From the NCBI RefSeq assembly GCF_901000735.1, contig NC_081541.1:806001-870000 (forward strand): DNA of 64,000 nucleotides, read 5' to 3'. The first letter of the stretch is position 1. Each line of letters starts with the position of its first letter. Below, piece after piece: positions 45,002-58,867 of this stretch. The notes below the pieces were generated by a model, which did no database searches, had not been told where the DNA came from, and saw nothing but the letters and a program-made list of their open reading frames with translations. The translations under genes were made by a program, and so were the position numbers. Source of the DNA: Corylus avellana (lineage: Eukaryota > Streptophyta > Magnoliopsida > Fagales > Betulaceae).

Positions 45002-46097
45002 AGTGGACTTTAAGCTTTCTTCGTAATTGTAATTATTTACTTCCGATGACAACAATAAGCGTCAGTGCTACAGAAAAAAAAATGTTAAATAATGCACTAA
45101 AAATAATAGTATTACATCCCCAATGCCCAATACTTATGAATGTTTTTGTTAAATAATTTAATATAAAATGAATTTAGGGCGGCTATATCTAGATATTTGT
45201 GCTTTGTGACAACACTACCAATTTAATATGAGTTTTTATTTTTATTTTTATTTTTATTTTTTATTTTAAGAAGTGTAGGATTTTTGATAATTTTGGTTTA
45301 ACTCTAATTAGAGTACATATGTTGTTACCAAACTAAGGAATAGGAATAACTATTCCATTCCAGTTTTCTCTATTCCTGATAATAGTTATTCATTTTCTTA
45401 ACGGAATACTCAATTCGCAAACTAGACGAGTAGCATTTTATGTTTTTTTTTTTTTTTAAATGTTGGTTTAATTCCATTCACCCAACTGTACATTTTCACA
45501 AAAAGATTTTTTAAATTAAATTATAATGTATGTAGTTGTTAAAAAGAAGCGTGACAACTGAAAGAGGAATAATTAAGTTGGAAGATAAAGAAACATTCTT
45601 AAAGTAAAATATTTTAATGATAATAATTAAATTATAATATATGTACGTAGTTATTAAAAATGATGTGGCTTTTAAAATTACCATTAAACTTGTGATTGAT
45701 CACTATTAAATTTTGATCAAATGATAATTTTAAAAGTTACCTCATTTTTTAAAGGACATGAGAATATAGATTATGAAGGGAGAGAATGTGCTTTAAGAGG
45801 GAAACAAATGGGGTTTGATACCTATGCATTGGGTTTTGGTGGGTTGCAGGTTTCACTTCCTCGTGAAGGTAACAGTAACCCAAAAAAAAAAAAAAAAGGA
45901 GGGGGGGAGGAGGGTGGGGGAAATGCAGTTTACCCATCTGAAGTTTCAGGAGTTTTTCAATTTTAACTTCAAAGTTAAAAAATTGACAATCTACCCTCTG
46001 AAGTTTCAAAAATTGACAATTTAAACCTTCCGTTACTAATTTCCGTTAAATTGGACGAAGTTTTTTTTAAAAAAGCCTGAGGGTAGTGATGTAATTT
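45002..46097. other. Intergenic; MITE-like element at 45657-45754
   Basis: No gene. The segment 45657-45754 has inverted ends (TGATGTGGCTTTTAAAATTA; complement of TAATTTTAAAAGTTACCTCA) related to the MITEs at 19281 and 48523. Sequence from 45925 (ACCCATCTGAAGTTTCA, repeated as ACCCTCTGAAGTTTCA near 45992) looks like the end of another repeat and runs into the N gap. Confidence 0.5.
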
Positions 46098-46157
46098 NNN
46101 NNNNNNNNNNNNNNNNNNNNNNNNNNNNNNNNNNNNNNNNNNNNNNNNNNNNNNNNN
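46098..46157. other. Assembly gap (60 N)
   Basis: Run of N between the RLP array and the TIMELESS gene. The size is probably nominal. Confidence 1.
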
Positions 46158-46399
46158 TTAAATTCATTCATTCTTATCAACTTCAACTTTTAGAATAAGA
46201 GGGGATTTAACACATGTATTGCTTGTACACAACTATAAAAATCACTCAGCTGGTAAGCCAAGTTTTATGCCAAGGTATGTCAAAGAAGAAAGACGAGGAA
46301 GCCAATTAAAGATGGCCAAAACTTGTGTCAATATATCCTTAAGGAAGCTGAGATCTACAGTCCCAAAGGTCAAAAGTTTCCCAAGCTTGTAAGATATCA

Positions 46400-46717
46400 T
46401 TCATTCATTCTACTAAAAACGAGAATTGTAAGATACAGATATCTGTTTTTTAATTTTTCCCTGAGAGATCCAGATATTTCAAAGATATGCTAAACATTTA
46501 TGGCCCCAAAAAAGAAAAGATATGCAACCGACAAAATATGGGATTTTACTAATCCAAAATTTTGGTTGGGATGGAAAAACTTTGGATGAGACAAGATCAT
46601 AGGTAACAACAAAGTTCATGAATGCTATGCTATATACATAATTATATAGTAATAGAAGAAATTTAATACAATTGTAAGGCATTAAAAATAAGAGAACTGA
46701 TCGGCCACACTCCAGTC
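46400..46717 (-). other. Probable TIMELESS 3' UTR
   Basis: Lies downstream of the TIMELESS stop codon (complement of 46718-46720). The same sequence has been copied into the RLP spacers at 4580 and 28405. No ORF is supported. Confidence 0.6.
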
Positions 46718-49700
46718 TCAGTCATCCTCAAGATCAAGTACCATCCTCAACTTCCTTCTCATTACAGCACTCTTTGGAGGTACACTAGAAACCACTTCGT
46801 CCCCCCAATCTGCCAACTCATCGTCCACTTGCTGACGTGACACAAGATCTAAATTGCTTTCCGGTGCAACACCTAACAAATTTTCACTACCAGCCCTAAT
46901 AAGAGCATTCTTTGGAGACGCAACTAGAGCCACTTCATCCCTCAAATCTGCCAACTCATCATCCACTTGCTGATGTGACAAATGATCTAAATTGTTCAAA
47001 GGTGCAACGCCTAAAAGATTTCCACTGTCCATGCAAGTGCCATGGTTAAATGCATCATCCACATCCATTCCTGCAGGCTCCAACCTTCTGCATTGGTTGC
47101 TAACATCCCTGAAAAGAGATTAAGTAGGATGAATTTTACGTCAAAGTTGATAAATGTTAACAGATTATTCCTGAGCTACTCCCATCACAAACAATTATTG
47201 GGGCAACCAACCTCAAGTAAATATCTGAGACCATTCTTTATTAAATAATCTGTTTTTTTTTGTTTTTTTTTTTGTACAAGAAATAGCCAGCTTAATAAAT
47301 ATGACACACCTTTATAAATATTATCAGCTTAGTGAAAATGAAATGCAGATAACTTATTTGAACTAAAAGGTAGCATTGTAACAATGGGAAATATAAATAA
47401 ACTTTATCAAGGGAAAAAACACTTCATTTGACATTATTCCTGCATGTCACTGTTCCAAACAAACTTAAGAAGCTCAATCAACTGTCTTTATATCTCCTTT
47501 TTTCTTTCACCTTATTCCCTACATAAATTAGTACTGTTGAATATCCGAATTCTGAAACTTCTTTTTTTCTTTTTATAGGAGTGATTTGCCGACTTTTAAT
47601 GGAAGATCAAGAACCTTACTCTTCAAACATTAGATCCACTTTTCAATTTTGGCTTTCATGTTAATTGCAAGCCTACTCAATCTAAAATGGACGCAAACCT
47701 TCAACTACAATCATTCTAAATATAAGGCAGTTGAAGTTTCTTTATAGCTAGGCATCCTAGGGAAGTGGGGATGATTAGATGCAGAAAACAGTTTCTAGAA
47801 AGATGATAAGATTTCATTCCTTCAGAGCGAGATTAACATGTCTCTTCCAAAGAAATGGAAATGCTTTTCAGATTTTAAGCCAACTGTTGACTTCTTATTC
47901 ATCTCCAAGTATGCAAATATTTCAAACATGGTACACCAACATCACAACTATATTGATACCATCCACACTCACGAGCTCCAGTATCCTGCTTTCCAAAAAT
48001 TCCTTTCCGATTGCAGATGCAGTTACTACTTGAAAATAAAAAATGTGACACTAAACTTCCTAGTTCAGTCTGAATTATATGTACAGCAATATAAGGTTGG
48101 TAGAATAAGTTGAATAATGTTCAGTAACTGGCAAGAAGAAACATGGTGGATGAGCAAAATACCGTTCTATAACTCCTTCGGTAGCTCTATTTCCATAATC
48201 ATTTTGAGTTGTCCCCTGAATTGAGATGGCCATGACCTTCTCATACTTCGACTGAGGAAGGGGCCTTTTAGTTTTCCTATGTCCAAAAGATGAATTAAAT
48301 TTAATTTGACAAGAACAAGAAAATACAAGAAGAAAAGTAATGAACAGGCTTAACACACTGATACTCCAATTAAAAGTTACAGGGTAGCTAAAATATGTAT
48401 AACTATTTTCCAAAAAATACTACCAACCAAAAAAGAATATGATGCATGCACGAAATTATGAAAATTATCCCAGGGGTCACATGTTTAGTGTGGGTAAATA
48501 TCTACATAAGAGCTATAATAATAGAGTAATTCTAAAAATCACCCTTGTGTCCCTCTTGTGTCCACCCAAAATTGATGTGACTTTTAAAATTACCATTGGA
48601 TTTGTGATAAATCATTATTGAATTTTGATCCAATTGTGATTGTAAAAGTCACATCAATTTTGGGTGGACACAAGAGTGACATCTATCATTACTCATAATA
48701 ATAACATGACAAGATTTTGTCACCATTCTAATGTTATATACACAACGCAAAGGAACTTTAGTCAATACAAAATTTCAGAATTCCACCAATGATGGATTTC
48801 AACAAAAATGTTTTGATGTGTTACCATAAGATCCAGAACAGTCGTAAAATTTAACAGATTACCGCAAAAGTATTTAGTTAACGAATTGCGTCACTTGCAA
48901 ATTTGCATATGAGAATAAAAATTACAACTAAAAAGGGCATGTATTAGAATAAAAAAAACTTATTACCAAAAAAAGAACATGGATATTCAAAAATATGAAG
49001 ATGACTTTTTTTAGAAATTAATAATATTAAAAGCAGAAGATGTACACAGGGCTGTACATCAAGAAGAGCACTGAATGCTGTCTGTGAACATGAAAGAGCA
49101 CTGGATACTGCTAATGAACATGACATTACCTATTCATTAACGATAACAATGTTTCATCATCAGAATCATGTGCTTCGTCTGTAAAGGAGTCGTTAAGATT
49201 CTCATCCCTCAGATGCATGTTAGCTTCAAATCTCTTATGTTGAGGAACATGTAGGCCAAGTTGCTTAAGTTTGTGAGAAACTTGGACAGCCGTGAATTTA
49301 CTATCTGCATCCAATTCTTTTGCAATCATGTAGCTGCATCTCTTATGCTCTTTGAATCTGTGTAGATGAAACAAAGCCCCCTTTTTTAATTTTATTTTTT
49401 AAAAAAGGAAACAACATATTCCAGCATATCTTTATCAGCTTTTGAGCGGCTATTTAGTGAAAGGAAATTTAAACTGATATTGTAACCAGCCACCAAGCTA
49501 AGTAACACTCACTTCTCATATAGAGCTCTGATCATAGCTTCCTGATCTTCACTAAAGGCTCGGACTCTTTTCCTTGAGTGCCTATAAAAAATATAATAAG
49601 AAACAAAAGGAAAAAAAAATGCATGTATTGCAGACTCATTCCAAAATGGAAGGGACAATTAGTCAACAAGGAATTCAGACTTTAAATAAGTAACACCAAA

Positions 49701-52700
49701 TGCATTTTATATGGATCATGCTTTGCAAGTTCAATACTGCTGCTTTAGAAACAAGCTCATAGAAGGTAAATATAATCTGCAATATCCGGAAAGCATAAAA
49801 TTTATAATACTTACAGGGGCCGATTCAACAAACTTCCTTCTAAATCATCCGAGTTATGACAATTACTAACACTTTCTGCTGCTTTTCCTTCACCCTCGTG
49901 CTCATCAACATATCGCATCTTTTTCCTTGGTGCAACTCTCAGTCCTAACTGTCTAAGCTTATTAGAAATTTGTGCAGGTGAAACTTTACCATCAGAATCT
50001 AGAACTTCCGCAATTCGACGACTACAATGTCGATCATCTTTGAATCTAACATAGCCACATTTGTCAGCAAAGATTTAGTGCAAAGAGTTCAGAAGGTACA
50101 GGATGAGAATAAAATGAGACTATCAAACAATACCTAATCAATTCACCAAAAAAAGATCATATGAGGCATAAATGTGATAATCTAAGAGCCCTATTGAAAG
50201 CAATGCTTTAAGAACACTTACTTCTCATAGAGATCCTTAATTTTTGTCTCCATCTCACCACTTAGAAAAAGTCTTCTCTTTCCTCTAGGGGCCCTTTCAG
50301 ATTCATGTTCCTTGTTGGACTGGCCCCTACTGCAACAGCAAAATGCATCAAGGAGTTTCATAGACATGAAAATCTTCAAGTACAATACCAATTCCCAAGA
50401 ATTATAATTCTGAGAGCATACCTATCATAGTTTTCTTTTCTATTAATATCACTCTCTGAAATAGATGTGACGCCTCCTTCCTCTTTGCCAGAATCTTCTT
50501 CAATACTGTACAAAGAAGGGGGCATTTAATAATTCATTTTCTTGCAGCACCACTGTTCAACCAAAACAAACTTCATTCTTTTGTTTTCTTTTCCTTTTTT
50601 CTCAATAAACAAACTTTGATAAACAGCATCTCTGAACAAGGCAGCCTACAAATGAATGGCTTGAGATGCAGCATTTCCAGTAAGAAATAGAAAATGAAAA
50701 GGTCGAGAAACAAAAAATAAAAAATAAAGACTAGACAAATGATCAAGTTTCCAGAACAAGTCTTACTTCTCAAATCCTTGCTTATGAGAGATCACAACAT
50801 CAGCTTCATCTTCACCAAGTGCATCTGCTATGTTTCTTCCGGTCCATTCCCTGGCCTGTGATGAACCAATTTCTCCACTCATGGAAATATTTTCCCAGTT
50901 TCTACTTTCCTTCCTCAAAGAAGCAAACTCATGCACTAAATATTCAGCATTAATATAATGGCATTCTTTGCGGGTCTTCCAAAAGAGAACTTCCACAAAA
51001 AGAAGGGGTTGGCTTTTCATTTTTCTTAGCATCCTTCTCACCACACTCGCTAAGAAATCAATAATATTTTCATATTCTTTTGGCGGACATGAGTTCTGCT
51101 CAACCAGGATACTATGGAAAGTGGTGAGGATTGATAACTGCAAAAATGTCCAGGAAAATAGTACATGAGATATATATCTATATATAACTTGGAGTATCTT
51201 TGGGAAAATATGGATGTCCTCATAGTTATATTTTGTGAAAAGGGAAATTTAAGCTTGAAAGAAGCAAGATTATTTGTCTTTTGATAGGTAGGACATCCTG
51301 TGTTTTTTCCTACTTTTTGGAAGGTAAGTACATTACAAATTTTAACCTGATAAAGCATTGGAGAGAGCTCCAAGTCATCAGTAATCCTCCGCAACATGCA
51401 TATTATGTAGTGATTTGTACTGGTGGAATTGCTCTTATAAAACTTAAGCAACCAACACAATTTATGAATAATGTTGTCGCTTGCAAAAGCAGAAATCAAA
51501 GTTGACACACTAAAATCAACTTCATCAGTTGAATCTAGACGCTCCTCACTGGAAGAATCATCAGTGCCATAACAGAGATCATCATTAGCATGATCAGCAC
51601 TTTTGTTACCCATCTGTAGCATATTGCCTTTAAGGTTCCCTGACTCCAACACAGATATTTCAGATTCATCAGCTTGTGAAGGGACAATAATGTTTTCTTT
51701 CCCATTAGAATTTGTATTTGTTGGACTTCCCTTCTGGCCGATGCTCATATCCACTGACTGCTCACCAGTAGAGATGCCAATCTCATTCTGAATGTTAACA
51801 TGATCTCCCAGTAGTCCATTTTCTGCTTCCTTGTTGCTCAATGACTTCTTTCTCTTTCTCCTTGACTTTCTAGAAACCTTAATAATGAGAAGAGGTTTCA
51901 GTGGAGACTCTCATAACAAAGGCTATCCTAGACTGATAAAAATTGATCAAAACATACCCAAAGGTAGGCACAACTTGTATTAGACTATCCATAAAAAAAT
52001 AAAAAATAAAAATAGGCAGAAAATAAGCAAAACAATTTCTTATTCAAAGAGATACTTCACATATGCTAATAATGGAATACATGTTCCTAGCATTAGCAAA
52101 TGGAAAGAAAAATGGATGCATCAGTATCACAAGGACAGTTTTCAAGTCAAAAGATGGATGCATAAATTCAAACAGATTATAGAATAAATGCTGCAATGAA
52201 AACCCTCTTTCCAAGAAGAGTACATAGCTGCACAGGAGAAGAGCATTTTATAGCATTACATATTGCCGTGCTCAAGATAAAAGACAATGCAATGAATTCA
52301 TAACCAACTCAAAAAGGACAAAATAAACCAGGAAAATACAAATCTACGTTTACTGATTAGAGATATACATCTAGCAAGGAAAATGACACACAATCTGTGG
52401 GAAAATAGAACAATATTCGAACTAAAATATGGCATATAAAAAGTATCATTGAGATACATCTCTTACAAATTGATAAGGGAAGATGTTTATGCACTTTTAC
52501 ATGATTGTACTTGGAATAGGTGTTATAAACTTAGTGGATAAAAATTATTAGCTTTGAGGTGTTTCAATTTACAATAGATATCAAACTAGAGTGAGGAATC
52601 GCATAAATATTAGTTAAGCTTGTTGAAATGTAATTTTAGAAGTGACTCCATCTGCTGAGGAAAAAGAAGAAGTAGTGACTCTATCTGCCAAATTTGCACC

Positions 52701-55700
52701 ATTTACTTTCTCCGTGACTCGAACAAGTAAAAAAACCTTTCCATCTCAATTTAACCCACAAAAGCATGAAAAAAGCATAACACACCCTCAATGTTCCACG
52801 TTCTTGAATTTTCTCCATGAGCTGAACAATTTTATGAATTATCTCTACCAAATCTGCAAGATCACTGAGAAGAAAAAATATCATAAATATGACACCAATA
52901 CATTCAAGAAAGAATAGAAACTATATTATGTAAATAGCTGCTATATGCATATGTGTGAGTAGAATTACATATTTACCATAGGGATATACTATAGGAATCC
53001 TAATAGCCAGGTAGAATCTGGCACCTATATATTCACATTACTAAAATATAAAAATAAAACTGTCTAGATTAATGAGGAAATAAGAGTTAATACAGACAGT
53101 GCATGTGCAAACTGGAAAAAAAAAAAAAAAAATACACTTAGTTAAGTGTCCGAGAAACTTCATTTAGTTTTAAAGAAATGCTAAATACTATAATTCTCTC
53201 CAACATTTATCTAACAATGCTAACGTGACACTCCCAACTAACCCTTTGATTAATCATTGGCAATAAAATATATATATATAAGATGGTTGGTTGGGAGTGT
53301 CATGTCAACATTGTTGGATCGAATTATAGTATCTAGTATTACTCTTAGTTTTAATGTAACTTTGTTTGCATGTGCAGACTGGAACAAAAATAAAAATAAA
53401 AATAAAAAATTAGAAGAGTAGCCTAATATGAAAGCAATGTGCCTAAGAGAGGCGCTAAAGAATGATTTAGAAAGGCATCTAAATACTCTACCAAGAAAAG
53501 AAGGCCTATAAACCAAAATCAATTCTCGTACTATTGAATTCAACTACTAGGAGGAAACTCCTTGCTACCACATTTGAGAGATTAAAAAAAAAAAAAAGAT
53601 AAACGAACAAAATATTTTGGGTTGTTAATATGCAAAGGAAAAACCTTTTTGGTTGTTTGTGAGTGTCAAACATTTTGATCAAGTTTAAGAGGAACTGAGT
53701 AATCCCGTGATCAGTCTGATCATAAAATAACTTGTAAAGAAGGATGCGCACTGTGTGAGACTCCTTGGAGTTGTCTGGCGATAGCTTAAGCACCAAATCT
53801 AGCATGCAAATCTGCAAACAGGCAAGGCTACAAATCAGAAAGAAGGTTAATGCAAGGAGTTGCTTGAATTTCATTTTTTGTGGGTCTCAAAATGAGAAGT
53901 GAAGCTGTAAAGCCTGTTCTACTTTATATGGCATGTAAAGCAATGTCCCAAATAACAAGTGGAACATCTAACTGACAGCATGTTGCAAACTAACAAACAA
54001 ATTCCAACTTTATATATATATATATATACAATTAGAAAATTGTGCATAGTTAGAGTGACTATTGCTGTATATAACACTTTTGGGTTGCTGGATAGGACAA
54101 GAGGTACTGGACTTTATAGGTATTTTATACCTATCCTATGCAACAGAACTGGATTAGGCTGACACCATGTATGTTATCTACAAAGCATTTGCCTTGCCTT
54201 TAGTGCCTTTAACATATTTGAGGGCTAGCAAAGTTGTATCTATGATTTGCGATAATTCAATTTCAATGCACTCCTTCAGTGCATTTACATACAAGTTGTC
54301 ATATTTGAAATTTTGGTTGCTATGGAAAATTTTAACAAACTGCAAAATTCAAGAATTAAATTCCAACCTAGGAAACAACAAACATTTATGGAAAAATTAC
54401 ATATATTCTCAAATCAAATATACTTGCATACTTGCAACCATTTACAAATCTCTCGTTACAATTGTCAAAAAAAATCAAATTATATGTCATGTAAAAATAC
54501 ACTGAGCCACAAAAATTCTCTTTTCCAAACAACCATCATCTAAGGAAGGTTTTATAAGAAGCCCATTCCTCCAGTCACACAATATGGTGCTCTTTTGGAT
54601 CTGTGTTCTTAATGCAGGGAGGAAAGAAATAACAGATAAATAAGCAATAGTCGCATAACCAATACATTGCTTGACATTTAGTGAAGGTAAAAATAAGATG
54701 CTAAGGAAGCAGAGAAATGTTTATTGATCCACCATCCATAAGGCATATATTGGTCAGGCTAACAAAGCTAACAGAACTTTTTGAGTTGAAGGTGGAAAAA
54801 TCACCATAGTTTTCATAAGAGAACCAGGTGCAGAGAGGAATTTGTAGTCATGTGTTCCCTTTAATCCATCAAATGCATCCCGCCACTTTAAAATGACTAG
54901 CTGGAACATTGATTCATTCATCGATTCAGTGATTGGTCCACATATATCACCTCTAAAAATTATGCCGTTAGCATCTTTATCGACAAAAGCTTCAGAAATG
55001 TCTACCCCCGCATTTGGCTGTTAAACCACAGAAAACCCAAGAGAACACTTCAAAATATTTTATAACGAAAAGAATATTGAAATAACAACTAATTATTGAG
55101 CAACAAAAAAAAAAAATGTCAAACTAGACATCAAGAAATAGAACTTCTGACAAAATGCTATAACACGTCAAAAACAGGGCTTTAAACCAATGAGCTCAAA
55201 CAAAACTTCCTCCCTTTATAAAAACAAAGTGCTCATGAGGTCGTAGATTCAAAACTCACTGGGTGCAATGCATAACTTACCAACAGGGAAACGAACCAAG
55301 GCTTCAAATTGCGTTTTCTTGTTTTCAATCGAAAACTGTATTTTATCCTTTACACGTGTAAAATTTCCAATAAGCCAATTTTTTTTTTATAAGTAAACGA
55401 CAAATATTATTAAAAGCGTAAGGTGCCCCTATTATTTTAAAACGACAAAAGCAACAATAAATCTTTCATTGAACAAAAGTTTTCCTTGTTAAGATATTCC
55501 CTCAATAGATACGTCTGAAGCTCACAACAGATAAAATCAGAACTATATTTGCACTATTCTGGAACCTTGTTGGTGAGCCCACAATAAGAAAGAAGAGCAA
55601 TGTGATTAATTTCCTAGTTACTCGTAAAAGAATCTTATCATGCCTAGGAATTTAAGAAAAGAGGTGTGAGACATCAAGTAAATCTGTTACCGTTATATCA

Positions 55701-58685
55701 TTACAAAGATGTTAACAAAAAATTTAATGGGTGTAAATTAACCTTTTTTTTTTTTTGCTTTCAATAATTAGTTATCATATTCATTCAGTTAAAGGTTTTG
55801 TCACTTCTATTTTACTTTGAGAATCATACTAACAAAACTTCAATGAAAAGAAATATGTCCAAGAGTATGAAAACATATAGAGATGAGAATATGCCAGATT
55901 TCATGTCTCACCTTGGAATTCAAAAACTTATGATATTGAAAGGAAGTGACAAACTGAGCAACTTGAAAGAAAACAATGACATCACTCTTCTGAATTGCAT
56001 GGCTTTCCTTTTCAATATCCTCACGAATTGACTGCATTAGAACTGACAAAAAAAATTGGATTGCATTACGATGTCAGAACATTACAATTAAAGTCTGAAA
56101 GAAACAAAGATTAAGTTAAAATAGGCATTTTCCAAAAGACTTGCCATTGTAACCCCCCAATAGAAACTGGCTCACAAAACCATGAAGCAACTTCAAAATT
56201 TTATCCTCTGTTGAAGGTAATCTACCAATATCCCAGGCAATCCTTTTTATTGGACCCCGAGGAATCTTGTGTGGTTTAAGCATGGTATCTTGAGATGCAG
56301 AAGCTGGCCCCTTTAGTACTGCCTTTGAACCATCCTGTAGGAAAAACTACTGGTGTTAATGAAACTTTAAATCACAACCCTCGCTAATATCAGCAGCAGT
56401 GGAACTTCATACCATCTTAAGCCGTGTAAACGTCCCAATAAACTGTGAATGCCGACCCATATTCAATAGTCTAGAACGCCTTCTTTTCTCTTCTTCCTCC
56501 ATAATGGACTTGAGACTACCAAGAGAAGCTTTGTTGTCTTCATCCACCTAATAGACAAAACACATTATTATTGCACTACCACATGCATGCCAACAAGAAA
56601 CCGTACAACAGGTGAAAGATGATATTAGTACTCAGATACTGTGAAGCTCAACGGCCAAATGCATGAAGAGAAGGAAACGTGTCACCAATTCAACTTATAC
56701 CTGATGAGCTATAGTCATTATGGCAAACCATATCTGTATGTTATGGCTATGTCAATGTAATTTCAGTATTTCGCATCAGAGCTTATGAGAAAGCTTTAAA
56801 TTATCTTTGATTTTTCCTGGTCGAGCCTGTTTATCTTTTTTTTTTTTTTTAACCTTAATTTTGGCCAGCTTGACATAAACTTTTAGTGTTACCATAAAAG
56901 ACACTGAAAAGAGATGAAGTGAAACCAACCTTAAAACCCTTCAGATGTGCCTTGGCAATCAACTCTGGCTCTTGACCCATAAATATGTAATTGAAAATCT
57001 CCAGCAAAAGTAAGTTATCCTGATGGAGATAGCCACAAGAACCACCAAGATGCTGAGTTATGACTAAAATTAAGTCCATTACATTCTCGTGGAATAAAAG
57101 TTCCAGAAATCTATCCCTCAACAATAAAAATTGACTAGCAGATCCCCCAGCCTTCTGCTGCAATGAGATTTCTTGAATAGCTAGAACATTTCGAAATAAC
57201 GTAAGCACCAACTGCATCAATTTCCAGTCATCCTCTGTGAATGTTTCACTGTGTGACAAAAAATTACTCATAAAACCAATTTTAAGAAAGAAGCAGGCAT
57301 TAGTCAGTAACTCAACAAATAAAAAGAACTAAAATAGATAATGACAACAACAATGCGAAGATAACAAGACTTTGGAAACGATAATCATCTCAAAAACTTA
57401 TGATGCATGAACAATTGGCATGTCAAGATGCAGTGAAAAGTAATATAAGTAACAGATACCTTATATATATATATATAAGGGCCATCATTTAAAGACAACC
57501 AACGTGGGTATAAGTAAATATGAAGCATTTTTAATTACTACTCACTTTTACAAAGAAAAGAAATAGAAATGAGAATAAAAGTAGTGTTTCTAAGGCATGA
57601 ACAGAACTCATAAGTTATCAACAAGCCATTCACAGGCAGTAATTGCAATTTGAAGAGGCATACAAGGAACTTATAAGGAAAATCAACTAGAACCATGACC
57701 TTAATTCATTTGCTGCAAAAACTTTGGAAAATAATTAAAAAGTAAAATATCCAATGCTTTGTTTCATGCTATTTCAATTCCCAGATAATAACCAAACACT
57801 TGTTTTAGCTGCAGTTCAACAAAAAATTCAATACCAGACTCAAATGATGCAAAATCTATGATTCTGAATGAGTAATCCTTACCGTTCCAAATTTTCCAGT
57901 GGACTTTCTAGAAGCGAGACTATCACTGCAATAACGTCACTACATGTAATTGAAGCCTTCAACCCCCATAGATATTCTAGCTGTTGTGAAATATCATTTG
58001 ATGTAGGCTCAATAGGCATACCAAGGAACACCAAAACTTTAACTGCAAGACAGAAAAAATAATAACATAATTAAAAAAAAATAATAATAATAATAATAAT
58101 AAACTGCTCTGATTTTTCTTTCCAAACACGAGATGGAAAAATAAGCAAAACCTGCCTGCATTTAGAACCAAACTAGAATCATCTTGGCAGTGTTCAATAA
58201 TAGGTATCAAATCTTTAGATACAATGTTCCATTTACAGACTTGTTTAAACACATCTCGAGTTTGTGGATCATCACGCCTCAAAAACCTCAGCAAATCCTT
58301 CAAATTATCTGCCAAAGGTAGGATTTAAAATTAAAATCGAACGGCAAGAGCTAGAAAAACAAACTTAAGACTTAATAATTTTTCATACCCTCTATTTTTA
58401 AGGAATCAAATCAGAAATTTTAGCCCAATTGATTTAATTATTTACTAACATATGAGAAAAAATAATAATAAAAGAAAAAACAAGAATAATGAAATTCAAA
58501 GCTTTCTTTTTTCCTTCAAAAAATTTGCACATTTTCCTAGAAACCAAATAGAGAGTTGTGGAGAAAGTGAATGGGGGTATACCTAGACAGTACTCCCCCT
58601 TTATGTAGCCGATCCGATTGCCGTTCTCGTCCTCCTCGGCGATTCCGAGACCCGCGCAGATCACCGATAACCCCTCCGTGTCCAT
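46718..58685 (-). CDS. TIM: TIMELESS homologue, replication-fork protection, 19 exons
   Basis: Exons: 58583-58685, 58156-58308, 57883-58042, 56930-57248, 56413-56547, 56145-56334, 55912-56042, 54805-55017, 53645-53811, 52786-52864, 51347-51877, 50767-51137, 50422-50505, 50222-50326, 49815-50045, 49513-49581, 49130-49357, 48163-48276 and 46718-47108. They join in frame to 1257 residues. The TIMELESS N-domain lies in exons 2-4 (DDPQTRDVFKQVCKWNIVSK; LLLLEIFNYIFMGQEPELIA), and a basic NLS-like run (RKSRRKRKKS) opens exon 11. Two similar SANT-like modules occupy exons 14-15 and 16-17, and an acidic repeated tail ends the protein (LRMVLDLEDD). TIMELESS partners TIPIN at replication forks and in S-phase checkpoint signalling. 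Introns after exons 2 and 6 use GC donors. The gene is head-to-head with pyruvate kinase. Confidence 0.95.
46740..47000 (-). repeat. Tandem duplication of about 40 residues in the TIMELESS C-terminus
   Basis: Exon 19 encodes two similar units, NLLGVAPLNNLDHLSHQQVD and NLLGVAPESNLDLVSRQQVD, each followed by DELAD, DEV and a PK-A-R segment. The DNA repeat is clear (CCAACTCATC-CCACTTGCTGA, twice). Its function is unknown. Confidence 0.85.
48523..48693. mobile_element. MITE in TIMELESS intron 17
   Basis: The inverted arms CTCTTGTGTCCACCCAAAAT and ATTTTGGGTGGACACAAGAG are perfect over 20 bp and extend with mismatches to about 50 bp. The core TGATGTGACTTTTAAAATTA is shared with elements at 19281, 31663 and 45657. 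It lies wholly inside an intron. Confidence 0.8.
53177..53340. mobile_element. MITE in TIMELESS intron 9
   Basis: The left end AATGCTAAATACTATAATT pairs with the right end (complement AATACTAGATACTATAATT), and the arms continue through GTGACACTCCCAACTAACC. It has a short AT centre and no ORF. Confidence 0.8.
55190..55290 (+). repeat. Possible SINE-like relic in TIMELESS intron 7
   Basis: Sequence with GTAGATTCAAAACTCACTGG resembles a degraded tRNA-type B box and SINE tail. There is no clear A box, poly-A tail or target duplication. Weak call. Confidence 0.25.
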
Positions 58686-58859
58686 TTTCTTTCACTTTTT
58701 GTCAGCGTTGGGGTTTTGAAAGTTGGATTGGCTTCGGGTTTTGGATTTATAGAGACAGAGAAACGAGGGGTTTTGCTGTGACTGGGAGGTCTGATCTGAG
58801 AGACAAAGAGAGAGGTGTTTATAGTTAGGGCTTCAGAATTGCCAAATGGGTATGCGAAT

Positions 58860-58867
58860 TTTCCCGC
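58860..58867 (+). promoter_or_regulatory. E2F consensus site upstream of TIMELESS
   Basis: TTTCCCGC matches the E2F consensus (TTTSSCGC) exactly, 175 bases from the TIMELESS ATG. A second, weaker GGCGGGAG lies at 58901-58908. E2F control of replication genes is well established, and a role here is inferred from site and position. Confidence 0.6.
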
